Positions 36,640 through 46,419 of a DNA stretch of 64,000 nucleotides are shown here, in pieces. How positions within the stretch are numbered: position 1 is the first letter of the stretch; each line of letters starts with the position of its first letter. Location of the stretch: positions 12,195,395-12,259,394 of the forward strand of contig JACGWO010000004.1 of NCBI GenBank assembly GCA_034509735.1, written 5' to 3'. The translations under genes and the position numbers were made by a program. Origin of the DNA: Sesamum alatum (lineage: Eukaryota; Streptophyta; Magnoliopsida; Lamiales; Pedaliaceae). The notes below the pieces were generated by a model. The model searched no databases, was not told the DNA's origin, and was given only the letters and a program-made list of their open reading frames with translations.

Positions 36640-36773
36640 AATATTTAATTTGGAATTAAATATTGGAGTGAAGGAATGATTAAATTAGATTTAATCGGAA
36701 CCTTTATTTTTCTTGGAGAAATAATTCTTTCTATTTGATAGAAGGAATTAAATTGATAAATTGGATTTATCAA
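36640..36773 (+). repeat. TGG-centred palindromes in the E5 LTR
   Basis: Left arms with perfect partners are AATATTTAATT, centre TGG (36640-36664); GATTAAAT, centre TAG (36678-36696); TTCTAT, centre TTG (36729-36743); and TTGATAAAT, centre TGG (36753-36773). The same block recurs in the 3' LTR. Confidence 0.88.
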
Positions 36774-36914
36774 AGGAATTTATTTAATGGGCTTAAATAA
36801 TATTTATATTTATTTTAGCCTCTTGGAAATATTTAAATAGGTTTTAAATATTCCATTAAATTAAATTAAATCAACGGTTGAGATCAATGGGAGAGATGGA
36901 TGGCTAGGATCGTT

Positions 36915-36961
36915 TTGACTAGGTCAAAACACTAGTTTGACTAGGACTTTGACTAGGTCAA
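36915..36961 (+). promoter_or_regulatory. Cluster of five W-box-like TTGAC cores upstream of the LTR TATA box
   Basis: TTGACT occurs at 36915, 36937 and 36949, and GGTCAA (TTGACC on the other strand) at 36922 and 36956. All lie within 47 bp and end about 60 bp before the TATA box. TTGAC(C/T) is the known WRKY factor binding core. Defence-inducible LTR promoters are established for plant copia elements such as Tnt1 and Tto1; induction here is inference. S2, E7 and the 3' LTR carry similar clusters. Confidence 0.65.
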
Positions 36962-37022
36962 AATCCTAATCAAATTAGAGTTCTTAAAAAAGAGGAGTTT
37001 AAAGAGGATTAAACTCCTCTTC

Positions 37023-37030
37023 TATATAAA
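37023..37030 (+). promoter_or_regulatory. E5 5' LTR TATA box
   Basis: TATATAAA is followed by CCCCTAGCATCC, conserved in all family C LTRs here (3' LTR near 45289; minus strand at 48407-48414, 55157-55164 and 63557-63564). Confidence 0.72.
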
Positions 37031-37612
37031 CCCCTAGCATCCTACAATTTACATGATGATGAATCTCCAACACACACACTACAACACACACACACGGATC
37101 TCTCTCTCCCATCTCTCTCGTCCGCCCTCTCTCTCTCTCAAGAAAATTATTTTCTTGATTCTTTTGTTCTTGGAACATTAGAATCTTGATGAATCAATAC
37201 CATTAATTGATAATGTGTTATTGATTCATCCACTCCAAAATTATACACTTGTTCGTTGCTAGCACGACGTGCAAGATACGTGGGTGGATCGTGTGTCACG
37301 AATTAGAGGGTCTCAAGAACGAGATCTTGGTGCAAAACGGGGAACAACGCGTGTAGCCGTTGAAGACGAAAACGACAACGGGTAGGTCTCGTTTTAAATT
37401 TTCGTCCCTCTTTAATTTTCAACCCTATGGCCTCCATGATTTATTTTAATGTTATACGTTCATGAGATACACCGAATGCCCGGGAAATTTCAAAGGCACA
37501 CCCTTTGAAACGTGTTTTAATTTAAAAGCATGTTTAAATTCCGTTTTAATTTTTAATTATACCGCGCTTCCGCATTCGCGCTTTTCCCGGGACGATCCAC
37601 ATAATCTTTCAG

Positions 37613-37623
37613 TGGTATAGAGC
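37613..37623 (+). other. E5 primer binding site with a one-base deletion
   Basis: The sequence is TGGTATAGAGC, lacking the C of TGGTATCAGAGC found in E1, E4, E6 and E7. The following CCGGTTCGGTG still resembles the tRNA-iMet complement. Confidence 0.85.
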
Positions 37624-37825
37624 CCGGTTCGGTGTATAGGCCTAGGGTTTATGTGCGTTTTAAGCATGAAACGTGAAATAGCATGTTGTAATTAAATCTT
37701 GAATTTCTTGATTCTTGAAGCATGTTATTTTATTGCTTTTAATTCGTGTGAATTGCTGAATATTGGTATTTTCTGTTTTTCTTGGGAATCGGGATGGGAA
37801 TTAATCTGAAAAACGAGAAAACGTC

Positions 37826-38466
37826 ACAGCCGGCCAGCCGGGAAGGCTGGCCGCGCGCAGCCGAGCGCTGCCGGCAGGGCAGACGCGCGCAGGCATGGGA
37901 AGCCTGCGCGCGCGCGCGCGCTGCCGGCCGCGCAAGGGCAGCGCGCAGCCGGGTTGGCTGCGCGCGGGCGTGCGCGCATGGAAACGCCTCCAGGCGCGCG
38001 CGCGCGGGCAGACAGAGGTGTCTGCGCACGCGCGCCCGGCAGGCGCGCCCATGCGCGCGCGCGCGCAAGGCTGGCGGGCGGAGGAGCCCGCGCGCGGACG
38101 GGCACCAGGCGCGCCGCCAGGCGCGCGCGCACGCAGACGGAGGCGTCTGCGCGCGCGCGCCCGGCAGGCACGCCCAGTGCGCGTCTGCGCGAGCGCTCTG
38201 CGCGCGACGCAGGGATGCGGCCGGTGGCCAGCAGGCCAGCGCGCGTGCACAGGCAAAGGAGCCTGCGCGCGCGTCGGCCTGCCGGAACACCAGGCCGCGC
38301 AGCGCGCTGCCGGCCAGGCGCGCGCGCGCACGCAGGCAAGGGGCCTGCGCGCGCGCGCCCGGCCAGGCAGTGCCTGCGCGCGCAGGGGCGGCAGGCTGGG
38401 CCTGCTGCCCTGCGCGCACGGCCTGCCGGCTGCTACCGGTGGCGGCGGCCGGCGGCTGCTGCAGCT
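37826..38466 (+). repeat. GC-rich array of purine-loop hairpins in the E5 leader
   Basis: About 640 bp of very CpG-rich sequence. Clear hairpins: 37886-37910 (arm CGCGCAGGC, loop ATGGGAA), 38008-38025 (GCAGACA, loop GAGG), 38133-38150 (GCAGACG, loop GAGG), 38250-38265 (CAGGC, loop AAAGGA) and 38332-38348 (GCAGGC, loop AAGGG). The two GCAGAC stems differ at their last pair (A-T against G-C), so pairing is kept. Long Arg/Ala/Gly-rich frames on both strands are a by-product of composition. Confidence 0.8.
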
Positions 38467-39012
38467 AGGGTTTTTTTTTTTTTTTTGAAACCCTAGCATT
38501 ATTATTTTATTTTTAAATTTATTTTCAGTTTTAATTTTGAATTAATTCTGAAAATTCGTTTTTTGGGTTCAATTTTTCCTAAATTCCTAAAGACATTATT
38601 TTAGGAGTAAAATAAATGGATTTGGAATCCCGGGGTTATTTTACTTAAAATAATGAGGAAAGGTTTTCCTAAAACGAGAAAAATATTATTACCAATATTT
38701 GTGTTTTATTTTTTCACACGTTGCGCACATGTTCATTTATTTTCATCTTGGATTGATGTGATTGGAAATCATGTGTTGTTGGAATATTATGATTATGTGA
38801 TTGGATCATGTAATTATGTGTGTTGGATGGAGTGAGGTTTCCATTCTTGTAATTGGTGGAGAAGAAGGAAGGACCACATGGAGAGCACAGACCGGAGGTC
38901 CCTTGGCGTTTTCCATGAAGTGAAGAAAGAGAAAAAGAGACCAAGGCCCATCAGAATGATGATTGGGTTACTATTATTGTAATAGTATAGGACCAACCCT
39001 AGATTGACCATA

Positions 39013-39036
39013 GATCCACTGCGGGCTCAGTGGATC
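39013..39036 (+). other. Conserved leader hairpin in E5
   Basis: GATCCACTG, loop CGGGCT, CAGTGGATC: identical to E4 and followed, as in E4, by a GGGCTTGTGATCATCC block. Confidence 0.8.
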
Positions 39037-39342
39037 GCATAGGATTCGGGCTTGTGATCATCCAACAGGGGCGTGCTAGGCTTTAATTTTGCATGTGGTT
39101 ATTGTGATGGATGAATGGGTTTTATTTATCATGTATAACTGCTATGGATGAATTTCATTTATGCATTTTTGGATAAATGTATGGATATAGTATGAGATCT
39201 CGGTCATTATTACTCTCACATTGGTTGGACCAATGTTAAAATATTAGACCCTAGATAAAGTGGACATGAACTCTAGGAGTTCGTCCATGCCTTCCAATCC
39301 GTGGCATAGTGAGGAAGCTGTTTTAGGTCAATAGCGTGGTCT

Positions 39343-39432
39343 CACGAGTCGTGGCACGTTATTGTACTTAAAAGAAGCTGCACTATGTCATGAACGAAAA
39401 ATGGGCTGCTGCTACCTGTCTCACGAGTCGTG
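39343..39432 (+). repeat. Paired CACGAGTCGTG palindromes in the E5 leader
   Basis: Two copies of TCTCACGAGTCGTGG with cores at 39343-39353 and 39422-39432, 79 bp apart. Each core is an 11-base odd palindrome. Pairs with 79-82 bp spacing occur in E1, E4, E6 and E7. Confidence 0.85.
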
Positions 39433-39811
39433 GAGGTACTAGTGGGTCCATGGCTCGGTCGATTGGGTCGGGTCTAACGCCTAATTAGCATGATTCGCTT
39501 GGAGTCCTCGGGATCATGCAAAAGGGTGAGGCAATAATCTTGGGAATCTCGTGGAACGAGAATGGTATGGAATACCTCCCACAGGATCTTTTCCATGCGA
39601 ATCGTAAAAGCGGGGTATGGGAAAAATCGCTGTGGATCCCAAGCCCACTAGGAAAGGATTTCCCGAAAACTACGTTTGAGAGTACCGTGTTTTCGTATAA
39701 ATAGTGGGAGGATTAAATGACTAAAGACCAAGCATTTAATTATTTTTTATCAAACCACCGTCTTTACTTTCTGCTGATCGCGCGTTGTTTTTTCAACATG
39801 TAGATTTTAAA

Positions 39812-41080
39812 ATGTCTAAGAACCCACTTTCAACCATTCTTGAGACAAACAAATTTAATGGAACCAACTACAACGACTGGTTGCGCAATCTCAGGATAGT
39901 CCTGGATTATGAGAACCAAGGCTACGTCATGGACGAGCCTCTCCCTAGGACCTTACCGGAAGGATCCACGCCAGAGGAACGTGAGACGTTCGAGACTTGG
40001 CATAAGGATAACCGGAAGGTTCGTAGCATCATACTTGCTTCGATGACCAATGAGATTCAAAAGCAATATGAAAGGCTAGACGATGTCCCTTCCATAATGG
40101 CTCGCCTTAAGGATTGCTATGCAGTCCCGGACCGGCATACTAGGTATGTCGCGACCAAGGCGTTCTTTGGAACTAAAATGACAGAAGGATCCTCTGTACA
40201 AGAACATGGGGTTAAAATGCTTACCCTAGTGGAAAAGCTCGAGGACCTAAAGGCAGGTCTCGATAACGAAACGTACATAGATGTGATCCTTCAGTCACTC
40301 CCACCCTCCTTTGATCAATTTATTGTCAACTACAACATGAATGCACTTGAGAAGGGTATTCATGAGTTGATCAATATGTTGGTGCAATACGAGGCAACGA
40401 CTAAGAAGTCCACGCCTTCGGTATTGTTTGGAGGTGCTTCTACTTCCAAGACGAAAGGCAAGGGCGCCGGACGTTGGAAAAGGAAGAAAGGGAAGGGAAA
40501 GGCAGTCATAGCAGCTACGAACACTCAGAGTGTTCCCATTGCCAAAGAGGGGAAAGGCAAAGGAAAGGGAAAGGTTGTCTCCAAGCAACAGTCGAAGGCA
40601 TATGACATATGTATCAACTGCCGTGAGAAAGGGCATTGGAAGAGAGAGTGCCCCAAACTCTTCTCAAACCAAGGTATATTTGTGATTGAGGTTAACATGG
40701 TCACTAATTCTGCCTCTTGGGTATTGGATACCGGCTGTGGAGCTCACATTTGCAATGATCTGCAGGTGTTGAAAAGAAGCAGAAAACTAAGTAGCGGGGA
40801 CATGATCCTGAAGCTCGGAAATGGCAAGGCCATCTCGGCAGAAGCAGTAGGATCCGCCACTTTAGTTATTAGTGATACCATTAGCATAGAATTAGAGCAA
40901 GTTTATTTTGTACCCAGTATGATTAAAAACATCATTTCCATTCCATTGTTAGACAATAATGGTTATGAGTTTAAAATCAATAAAAATTGCTTTTATTTGA
41001 TGAGGTGTGGAATTGCTCATCTACTTGGTACATTACATAATGGGCTCTATATCTTGCAAACAAACGAATTTCGTTCTTAA
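39812..41080 (+). CDS. E5 gag and protease (N-terminal part of the polyprotein)
   Basis: The start MSKNPLSTILETNKFNGTNY at 39812 is chosen because E1, E4 and E7 begin the same way; an in-frame ATG nine codons upstream lacks that support. The UBN2-type capsid core spans roughly residues 60-200 (ILASMTNEIQKQYERLDDVP; AVPDRHTRYVATKAFF). A Lys-rich linker follows, then the nucleic-acid-binding CCHC knuckle CINCREKGHWKREC (residues 267-280). The aspartic protease has DTG at residues 306-308 (WVLDTGCGAHICND). The product would form particles and cleave the polyprotein in the cytoplasm. A one-base insertion in an A run near 41060 shifts the frame, ending this reading at 41080; the polyprotein sense continues in the next frame. 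Confidence 0.93.
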   Translation: MSKNPLSTILETNKFNGTNYNDWLRNLRIVLDYENQGYVMDEPLPRTLPEGSTPEERETFETWHKDNRKVRSIILASMTNEIQKQYERLDDVPSIMARLKDCYAVPDRHTRYVATKAFFGTKMTEGSSVQEHGVKMLTLVEKLEDLKAGLDNETYIDVILQSLPPSFDQFIVNYNMNALEKGIHELINMLVQYEATTKKSTPSVLFGGASTSKTKGKGAGRWKRKKGKGKAVIAATNTQSVPIAKEGKGKGKGKVVSKQQSKAYDICINCREKGHWKRECPKLFSNQGIFVIEVNMVTNSASWVLDTGCGAHICNDLQVLKRSRKLSSGDMILKLGNGKAISAEAVGSATLVISDTISIELEQVYFVPSMIKNIISIPLLDNNGYEFKINKNCFYLMRCGIAHLLGTLHNGLYILQTNEFRS

Positions 41081-42401
41081 CGCTCAACACAAACGGAAAT
41101 TAGATAATAACGGGAACGCACGTCTGTGGCACGCTAGGCTAGGTCACATATCCCAAGATAGGATGAAAAGGTTGGTAGACTCAAAGAACCTAGAGGTTGG
41201 GGACTTGAGTGATCTACCAACTTGTGAATCTTGTCTAAGAGGGAAAATGACCAAGAAGCCCTTTGTAGGACAAAGCAGGCTTGCCACAGGTCTGTTGGAC
41301 TTGGTCCATACAGACGTGTGTGGACCACTAAGGACGCAGGCCCGAGGTGGGTTCTCCTACTTCATAACCTTCACCGATGATCATTCACGGTATGGTTATG
41401 TTTACCTAATGAGGTACAAGTCTGAAGCTCTTGAGAGGTTTAAAGAATTCAGACTTGAAGTGGAGAACCAGACCAACTGCAAAATTAAAGTCCTACGGTC
41501 AGACCGAGGCGGTGAATACCTTAGTGCCGAATTCCTAGATTATCTAAAGGAACATGGTATAATATCAGAATGGACACCTCCCGGAACACCACAGTTAAAT
41601 GGCGTCTCTGAAAGGAGGAACCGAACCCTGTTGGACATGGTTCGTTCCATGATGAGTTTTACCAAATTGCCCCTATCGTTTTGGGGTTATGCATTAGAAA
41701 CGGCAGCCAAGTTATTGAATTTGGCGCCTACTAGTGTAGTGACCCAAACGCCATATGAGATATGGCACGGCAAGCCTGCATCCTACAACTACTTGAAAGT
41801 GTGGGGTAGCCCCGCATACGTCAAGAGGTTAGTGGGAGATAAGCTAGAATCCAGGTCTAGTCTATGCAGGTTCGTTGGATACCCTAAAGAAACTGCGGGT
41901 TATTACTTTTATGACCCTTTGGAACAAAAGGTATTTGTTTCAAGGAATGCAGTATTCTTGGAGCAAGGCTTCCCGGAGGATATCCAACCTGATGAGCTGA
42001 TCCTTGAGGAATCAAGTGATGGAACTCAGTCATCAGAAACAGTCGCGGAAACCTCACCTAGAGGATTCAGGATAGACACTAGGAGGACTGACCTACCTAG
42101 AGAAGTCCAACATGCTAGGCATGAAGGACAACCTCAAGGCAGGCCAGCCCCGGCCCCTGAACCGCCGGCTCCGATACAGTCAGCGCCCACAGTTACCACT
42201 AACGTTCCCGTTCTCCGAAGGTCCACTAGAGAATCCAGACCTCCAGTGAGATATGGATTTCTAGGTGCGACCGATCTTCTGGATAACGATCCTAAGACAT
42301 ACGGGGAAGCGATGTCAGACATCGACTCTGGGAAATGGCTTGAGGCCATGAAAACCGAAATGGACTCCCATGAGCGAGAAACCAAGTTTGGAGACTTGTA
42401 G
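41061..42401 (+). CDS. E5 integrase and integrase-RT linker
   Basis: An open frame runs from 41007, but only the part after the shift near 41060 is meaningful. The zinc module residues fall at His 41130, His 41145, Cys 41223 and Cys 41232 (LWHARLGHIS...PTCESC). The catalytic triad is Asp 41313 (HTDVCGP), Asp 41502 (LRSDRGGEY) and Glu 41610, with 35 residues between the last two, the D,D35E spacing of retroviral-type integrases. It inserts the element cDNA into chromosomes. A proline-rich linker (APAPEPPAPIQ) and VRYGFLGATDLLDNDPK lead to RT. Two one-base insertions near 42367-42383 end the frame at 42401. Confidence 0.93.
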   Translation, partial: QTNFVLNAQHKRKLDNNGNARLWHARLGHISQDRMKRLVDSKNLEVGDLSDLPTCESCLRGKMTKKPFVGQSRLATGLLDLVHTDVCGPLRTQARGGFSYFITFTDDHSRYGYVYLMRYKSEALERFKEFRLEVENQTNCKIKVLRSDRGGEYLSAEFLDYLKEHGIISEWTPPGTPQLNGVSERRNRTLLDMVRSMMSFTKLPLSFWGYALETAAKLLNLAPTSVVTQTPYEIWHGKPASYNYLKVWGSPAYVKRLVGDKLESRSSLCRFVGYPKETAGYYFYDPLEQKVFVSRNAVFLEQGFPEDIQPDELILEESSDGTQSSETVAETSPRGFRIDTRRTDLPREVQHARHEGQPQGRPAPAPEPPAPIQSAPTVTTNVPVLRRSTRESRPPVRYGFLGATDLLDNDPKTYGEAMSDIDSGKWLEAMKTEMDSHERETKFGDL

Positions 42402-43866
42402 ATCCACTGAAAGGTGTTAAGCCAGTGGGCTGTAAGTGGGTCTACAAGCGCAAACTCGGTGTTGATGGAGAGGTCACTACCTTCAAGGCTAGGCTTGTAG
42501 CTAAGGGATACACTCAACGACCCGGGTCGATTTTGAGGATACCTACTCGCCAGTAGCCATGGCTAAATCCATTCGGATCCTGCTTGCCATAGCAGCATGG
42601 TATGACTATGAAATATGGCAGATGGACGTGAAAACGGCCTTCCTCAACGGCTTCGTTGAAGAAGAGATCTATATGGATCAGCCGGAGGGTTTCACGGTCG
42701 CTGGAGAAGAACAGAAAGTCTGTCGTCTCCAGAAGTCCATCTATGGCCTCAAACAAGCCTCCCGGAGTTGGAACATTCGATTTGATGAGGTAATACGGGG
42801 TTATGACTTCATCAAAAACGAATCCGACCCTTGTGTATACAAGAAGGTCAGTGGGAGCTCCATAGTGTTCCTAGTGCTTTACGTGGATGACATTCTGCTC
42901 ATTGGAAATGACGTCAGAATGTTAGGAAACACGAAAGCATGGCTGTCAACCAAGTTTTTCATGAAGGACTTGGGTGAAGCATCCTACATCCTAGGCATCC
43001 AGATTGTCAGGGACAGATCTAAAAGGATGTTAGGGCTCACCCAAAACTCGTATATGGAGAAAGTCCTAAAGAGATATCGAATGGACAACTCCAAACGAGG
43101 GTTCCTTCCTATGAGGCATGGGATCAAGTTGTCCAAGAAACAGTCCCCGCAGACTGATGAGGAACTTGAAAAGATGAAAGTCATCCCCTATGCGTCTGCC
43201 GTAGGTAGCATCCAATATGCGGTCCACTGCACCAGGCCTGACATTGCATACGCTTTGAGCGTGACTAGCAGATATCAGTCCTGTGCAGGAGAGGCACATT
43301 GGAATGCAGTTAAGGGCATCCTTAAGTACCTAAGGAGGACTAAGGAAATGTTCTTAATCTATGGCAATGGAAAACTAATTCTGGAAGGCTTTAGCGACGC
43401 CAGCTTCCAGTCTGATGACGATGATGCCAAGTCTCAATCAGGGTATGTATTCAAGCTCAACGGAGGAGTAGTGGCTTGGAAAAGTTCCAAGCAAGCAACC
43501 ACTGCTGACTCCACCACTGAGGCTGAATACATAGCAGCTTCAGAAGCTGCCAAGGAAGCGGTTTGGATGAGAAACTACATCCAAGAGTTGGGTGTGGTGC
43601 CTAGCATCGCCGAGTCCGTTGTCATCTTCTGTGATAACAACGGTGCAATAGCGCAAGCGAAGGAACCGAGATCTCATCACCGTTCCAAACACATTCTTAG
43701 ACGCTACCATCTTCTTAGAGAAATGGTAGGAAGAGGTGACGTTCGGATGGACCGAGTCAACTCAGCAGACAACACAGCAGACCCGCTGACAAAGCCTATG
43801 TCGCAAAGTGCTCATACGCAACATCTTGAGAAGATGGGGATTAGGCATATGGGTGATTGGCTTTAA
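42402..43866 (+). CDS. E5 reverse transcriptase and RNase H
   Basis: The RT N-terminus reads CKWVYKRKLGVDGEVTTFKA in the frame before a one-base loss in a G run near 42527. From 42559 the frame is open to the stop at 43864-43866. RT residues: Asp of MDVKTAFLNG at 42625 and YVDD at 42880-42891 (VLYVDDILLIGND), so all three catalytic Asp are encoded. RNase H begins around 43380 (Asp 43396 in FSDASFQSDDDD; SGYVFKLNGGVVAWKSSKQ; STTEAEYIAASEAAKEAVW), with later NGAIAQAK and ADPLTKPMS. It copies element RNA into DNA in cytoplasmic particles. The stop lies 16 bases before the 3' LTR, with the polypurine tract between. Confidence 0.94.
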
Positions 43867-43870
43867 AGGT

Positions 43871-43882
43871 CAAGTGGGAGAT
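43871..43882 (+). other. E5 polypurine tract
   Basis: CAAGTGGGAGAT lies immediately before the 3' LTR. Confidence 0.88.
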
Positions 43883-45878
43883 TGTTAGAATAGGTGACCA
43901 TGTAAGCCAATTTTTGGCGGGTATATGTAACCTATGTCTGGACAATTATAAGTGTTTTGATGAATCATTAATGAATAAAGAAGTGAATTTTTCATTTGGC
44001 ATTACTTTGTTTGTGTTCACTTGCACCCATTTTTCTATATCTGTTCACTACGCAAACAAAGCCCACGGACTGAGCATCAATTTCAGGGACTGGGACTACG
44101 CTTGGAGGTAGGTCCATGAAATCAGTCTTTCCCGAATCAGTCCGGAAATCTCCAAGTCAAGGAATCCCGAAAATGGGGTACCGGGATTCCATTTGAGACT
44201 TGCACTAAGCATCTGCTGTCGTGTTTCATCGACGGGTGACGAGGATCGTCTAAGCAGTGTTAGTGGGTTAGCCTGCTAGGATGCAGCTGACTGAGGTGAC
44301 TCGTGGGAACCGTCTTACGGAGGACCTTGAGTATGGTCTGCAAGGTATGACGAGTATTCCCGGTTCCAACGGTACAGGTCAAGTCCTTTGACTTGAGGAA
44401 TTACTGAGTTTACCTGTACATCAGAACTGTATCTTAGATATGGTGAGAGATTGCCAGAATTCTCTTTGGTAGTTCATAAGCCATGTCTAGTGCAGTCCTG
44501 GTGTGCAAAGTGACAGTAGTATCCAAGAAAGGATCTGTCTCCTGTCAGTAGGTTTTGACAGTTGAGTCTCATGTATGCTCTAGGTCTTGTCCCTAAAACT
44601 GTGGCCACAGTGACTGAACAGAAGGGAAGGTTTCCCTTGCGGCGTTTAGTGAGGACAGACCGACACTTAGGTCCAAGATGGGTACCTGCGTTATCCGTGC
44701 CCTAGACACTAAGTGATGAGACCGAAGACAGAAGGACAAGCGTACTGTTAGAGCCTAAATGTTCATCCCTGAATATTTCACCTAGTCTCTAGTGCCATGG
44801 ACCGTTGCTAGATGGCCACCCATGGTAACGGACGGATTCTAGGAATCCGACCAAGTCTAGCTGAATGGTGAACCTAAAGAGTCACACACTATCCACACAC
44901 AATTAAATATTTAATTTGGAATTAAATATTGGAGTGAAGGAATGATTAAATTAGATTTAATCGGAACCTTTATTTTTCTTGGAGAAATAATTCTTTCTAT
45001 TTGATAGAAGGAATTAAATTGATAAATTGGATTTATCAAAGGAATTTATTTAATGGGCTTAAATAATATTTATATTTATTTTAGCCTCTTGGAAATATTT
45101 AAATAGGTTTTAAATATTCCATTAAATTAAATTAAATCAACGGTTGAGATCAATGGGAGAGATGGATGGCTAGGATCGTTTTGACTAGGTCAAAACACTA
45201 GTTTGACTAGGACTTTGACTAGGTCAAAATCCTAATCAAATTAGAGTTCTTAAAAAGAGGAGTTTAAAGAGGATTAAACTCCTCTTCTATATATAAACCC
45301 CTAGCATCCTACAATTTACATGATGATGAATCTCCAACACACACACTACAACACACACACACGGATCTCTCTCTCCCATCTCTCTCGTCCGCCCTCTCTC
45401 TCTCTCAAGAAAATTATTTTCTTGATTCTTTTGTTCTTGGAACATTAGAATCTTGATGAATCAATACCATTAATTGATAATGTGTTATTGATTCATCCAC
45501 TCCAAAATTATACACTTGTTCGTTGCTAGCACGACGTGCAAGATACGTGGGTGGATCGTGTGTCACGAATTAGAGGGTCTCAAGAACGAGATCTTGGTGC
45601 AAAACGGGGAACAACGCGTGTAGCCGTTGAAGACGAAAACGACAACGGGTAGGTCTCGTTTTAAATTTTCGTCCCTCTTTAATTTTCAACCCTATGGCCT
45701 CCATGATTTATTTTAATGTTATACGTTCATGAGATACACCGAATGCCCGGGAAATTTCAAAGGCACACCCTTTGAAACGTGTTTTAATTTAAAAGCATGT
45801 TTAAATTCCGTTTTAATTTTTAATTATACCGCGCTTCCGCATTCGCGCTTTTCCCGGGACGATCCACATAATCTTTCA
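43883..45878 (+). repeat. E5 3' LTR (family C), 1996 bp
   Basis: Same termini and internal order as the 5' LTR. By-eye differences are extra T at about 43990, T at 44130, G at 44178, A at 44395 and T at 44473, one A fewer near 45255, and one extra TA in the TATA region. No substitutions were noticed. Confidence 0.95.
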
Positions 45879-45883
45879 ACAGG

Positions 45884-46417
45884 CACGGTGTGTAGGTGAT
45901 CTCAGTAATCCCTCAAGTCCAAGGATCAAGTTCGTACTGTTGGAACCAAGAATGCAAGTCATACCGACCCAACCCTACTCAAGGTCTTTCATATGACGGT
46001 TCCCACGAGTCACCTCAGTCAGCTGCCACCTAGCTGGTTGACCCACTAACATTGCACGGATGAGCCTCGTCACTTGTCAATGAAACACGACTGCAATTGC
46101 TTAGTACAAGTCTCACACGGATTCTCAAGACCCTATCTCAAGATTTCTTGACTTGGAGTGTTCCAGACCGATCCATAAAAACTGATATCATGAACTGCCA
46201 TCTAATGCGTAGTTCCAGTTCTTGGAATGTCGTTTCGGTCTGTGGGCTTTGCTTATGCAGTAAATAATTAATGTAAAGTAGTAAGTGAATACAAACAAAG
46301 TATTGAGCCAAATGAATATCACTTTCTTATTCATGACAATTATTAAAACACCGACACTGTTCAGACATAGGTTACATTAGCCCAATCAGATTGGCTTCAG
46401 GGTCACCTATTCTAAAA
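45884..46417 (-). repeat. Old family C LTR fragment, segment 3 of 3, with its true 5' edge
   Basis: It resumes after the E5 TSD (CACGGTGTGTAGGTGATCTC aligns with S2 and E7) and ends at the LTR tip, CACCTATTCTAAAACA at about 46417. What follows is leader sequence, not the expected polypurine tract and pol. Confidence 0.78.
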
Positions 46418-46419
46418 CA

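Larger units (their letters stand above)
35622..37611 (+). repeat. E5 5' LTR (family C), 1990 bp
   Basis: It starts TGTTAGAATAGGTGACCATG and ends CCACATAATCTTTCA. In order it holds a palindrome group (36640-36773), a W-box cluster (36915-36961), a TATA box (37023-37030), and AC- and CT-rich microsatellites (about 37069-37140) in the presumed transcribed leader. Confidence 0.95.
37624..39811 (+). other. E5 leader
   Basis: About 2.2 kb without supported coding sequence. It holds the GC hairpin array (37826-38466) followed by a T run (38470-38483), the 9-bp-stem hairpin at 39013-39036, and the palindrome pair CACGAGTCGTG at 39343-39353 and 39422-39432. Just upstream of gag it shares ACCTCCCACA and AAGCCCACTAGGAAA with the other elements. 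Confidence 0.75.
35622..45878 (+). mobile_element. E5: complete, very young family C Ty1/copia element, TSD ACAGG
   Basis: The element is 10,257 bp with LTRs 35622-37611 and 43883-45878 and ACAGG repeated at 35617-35621 and 45879-45883. I compared the LTRs by eye and found seven length differences (mostly one base in short runs, one TA unit) and no substitution; these account exactly for the 6-bp length difference. All copia domains are present in order. Gag-pol is split by a few one-base indels, and the primer site lacks one base. It is the closest to an active copy here. Confidence 0.96.

Noticed and set aside
37069..37140. AC and CT microsatellites in the family C LTR as a separate locus
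   Set aside because: They are part of the LTR and are repeated in every family C copy, so they are described there.
37739..38499. Long Arg/Ala-rich open frames on both strands in the GC tracts (also near 8620-8990, 53175-53515 and 62065-62940)
   Set aside because: They overlap in up to six frames and exist because CG-rich repeats lack stop codons. They have no start context, no domain and no conservation of frame between E5 and E7.
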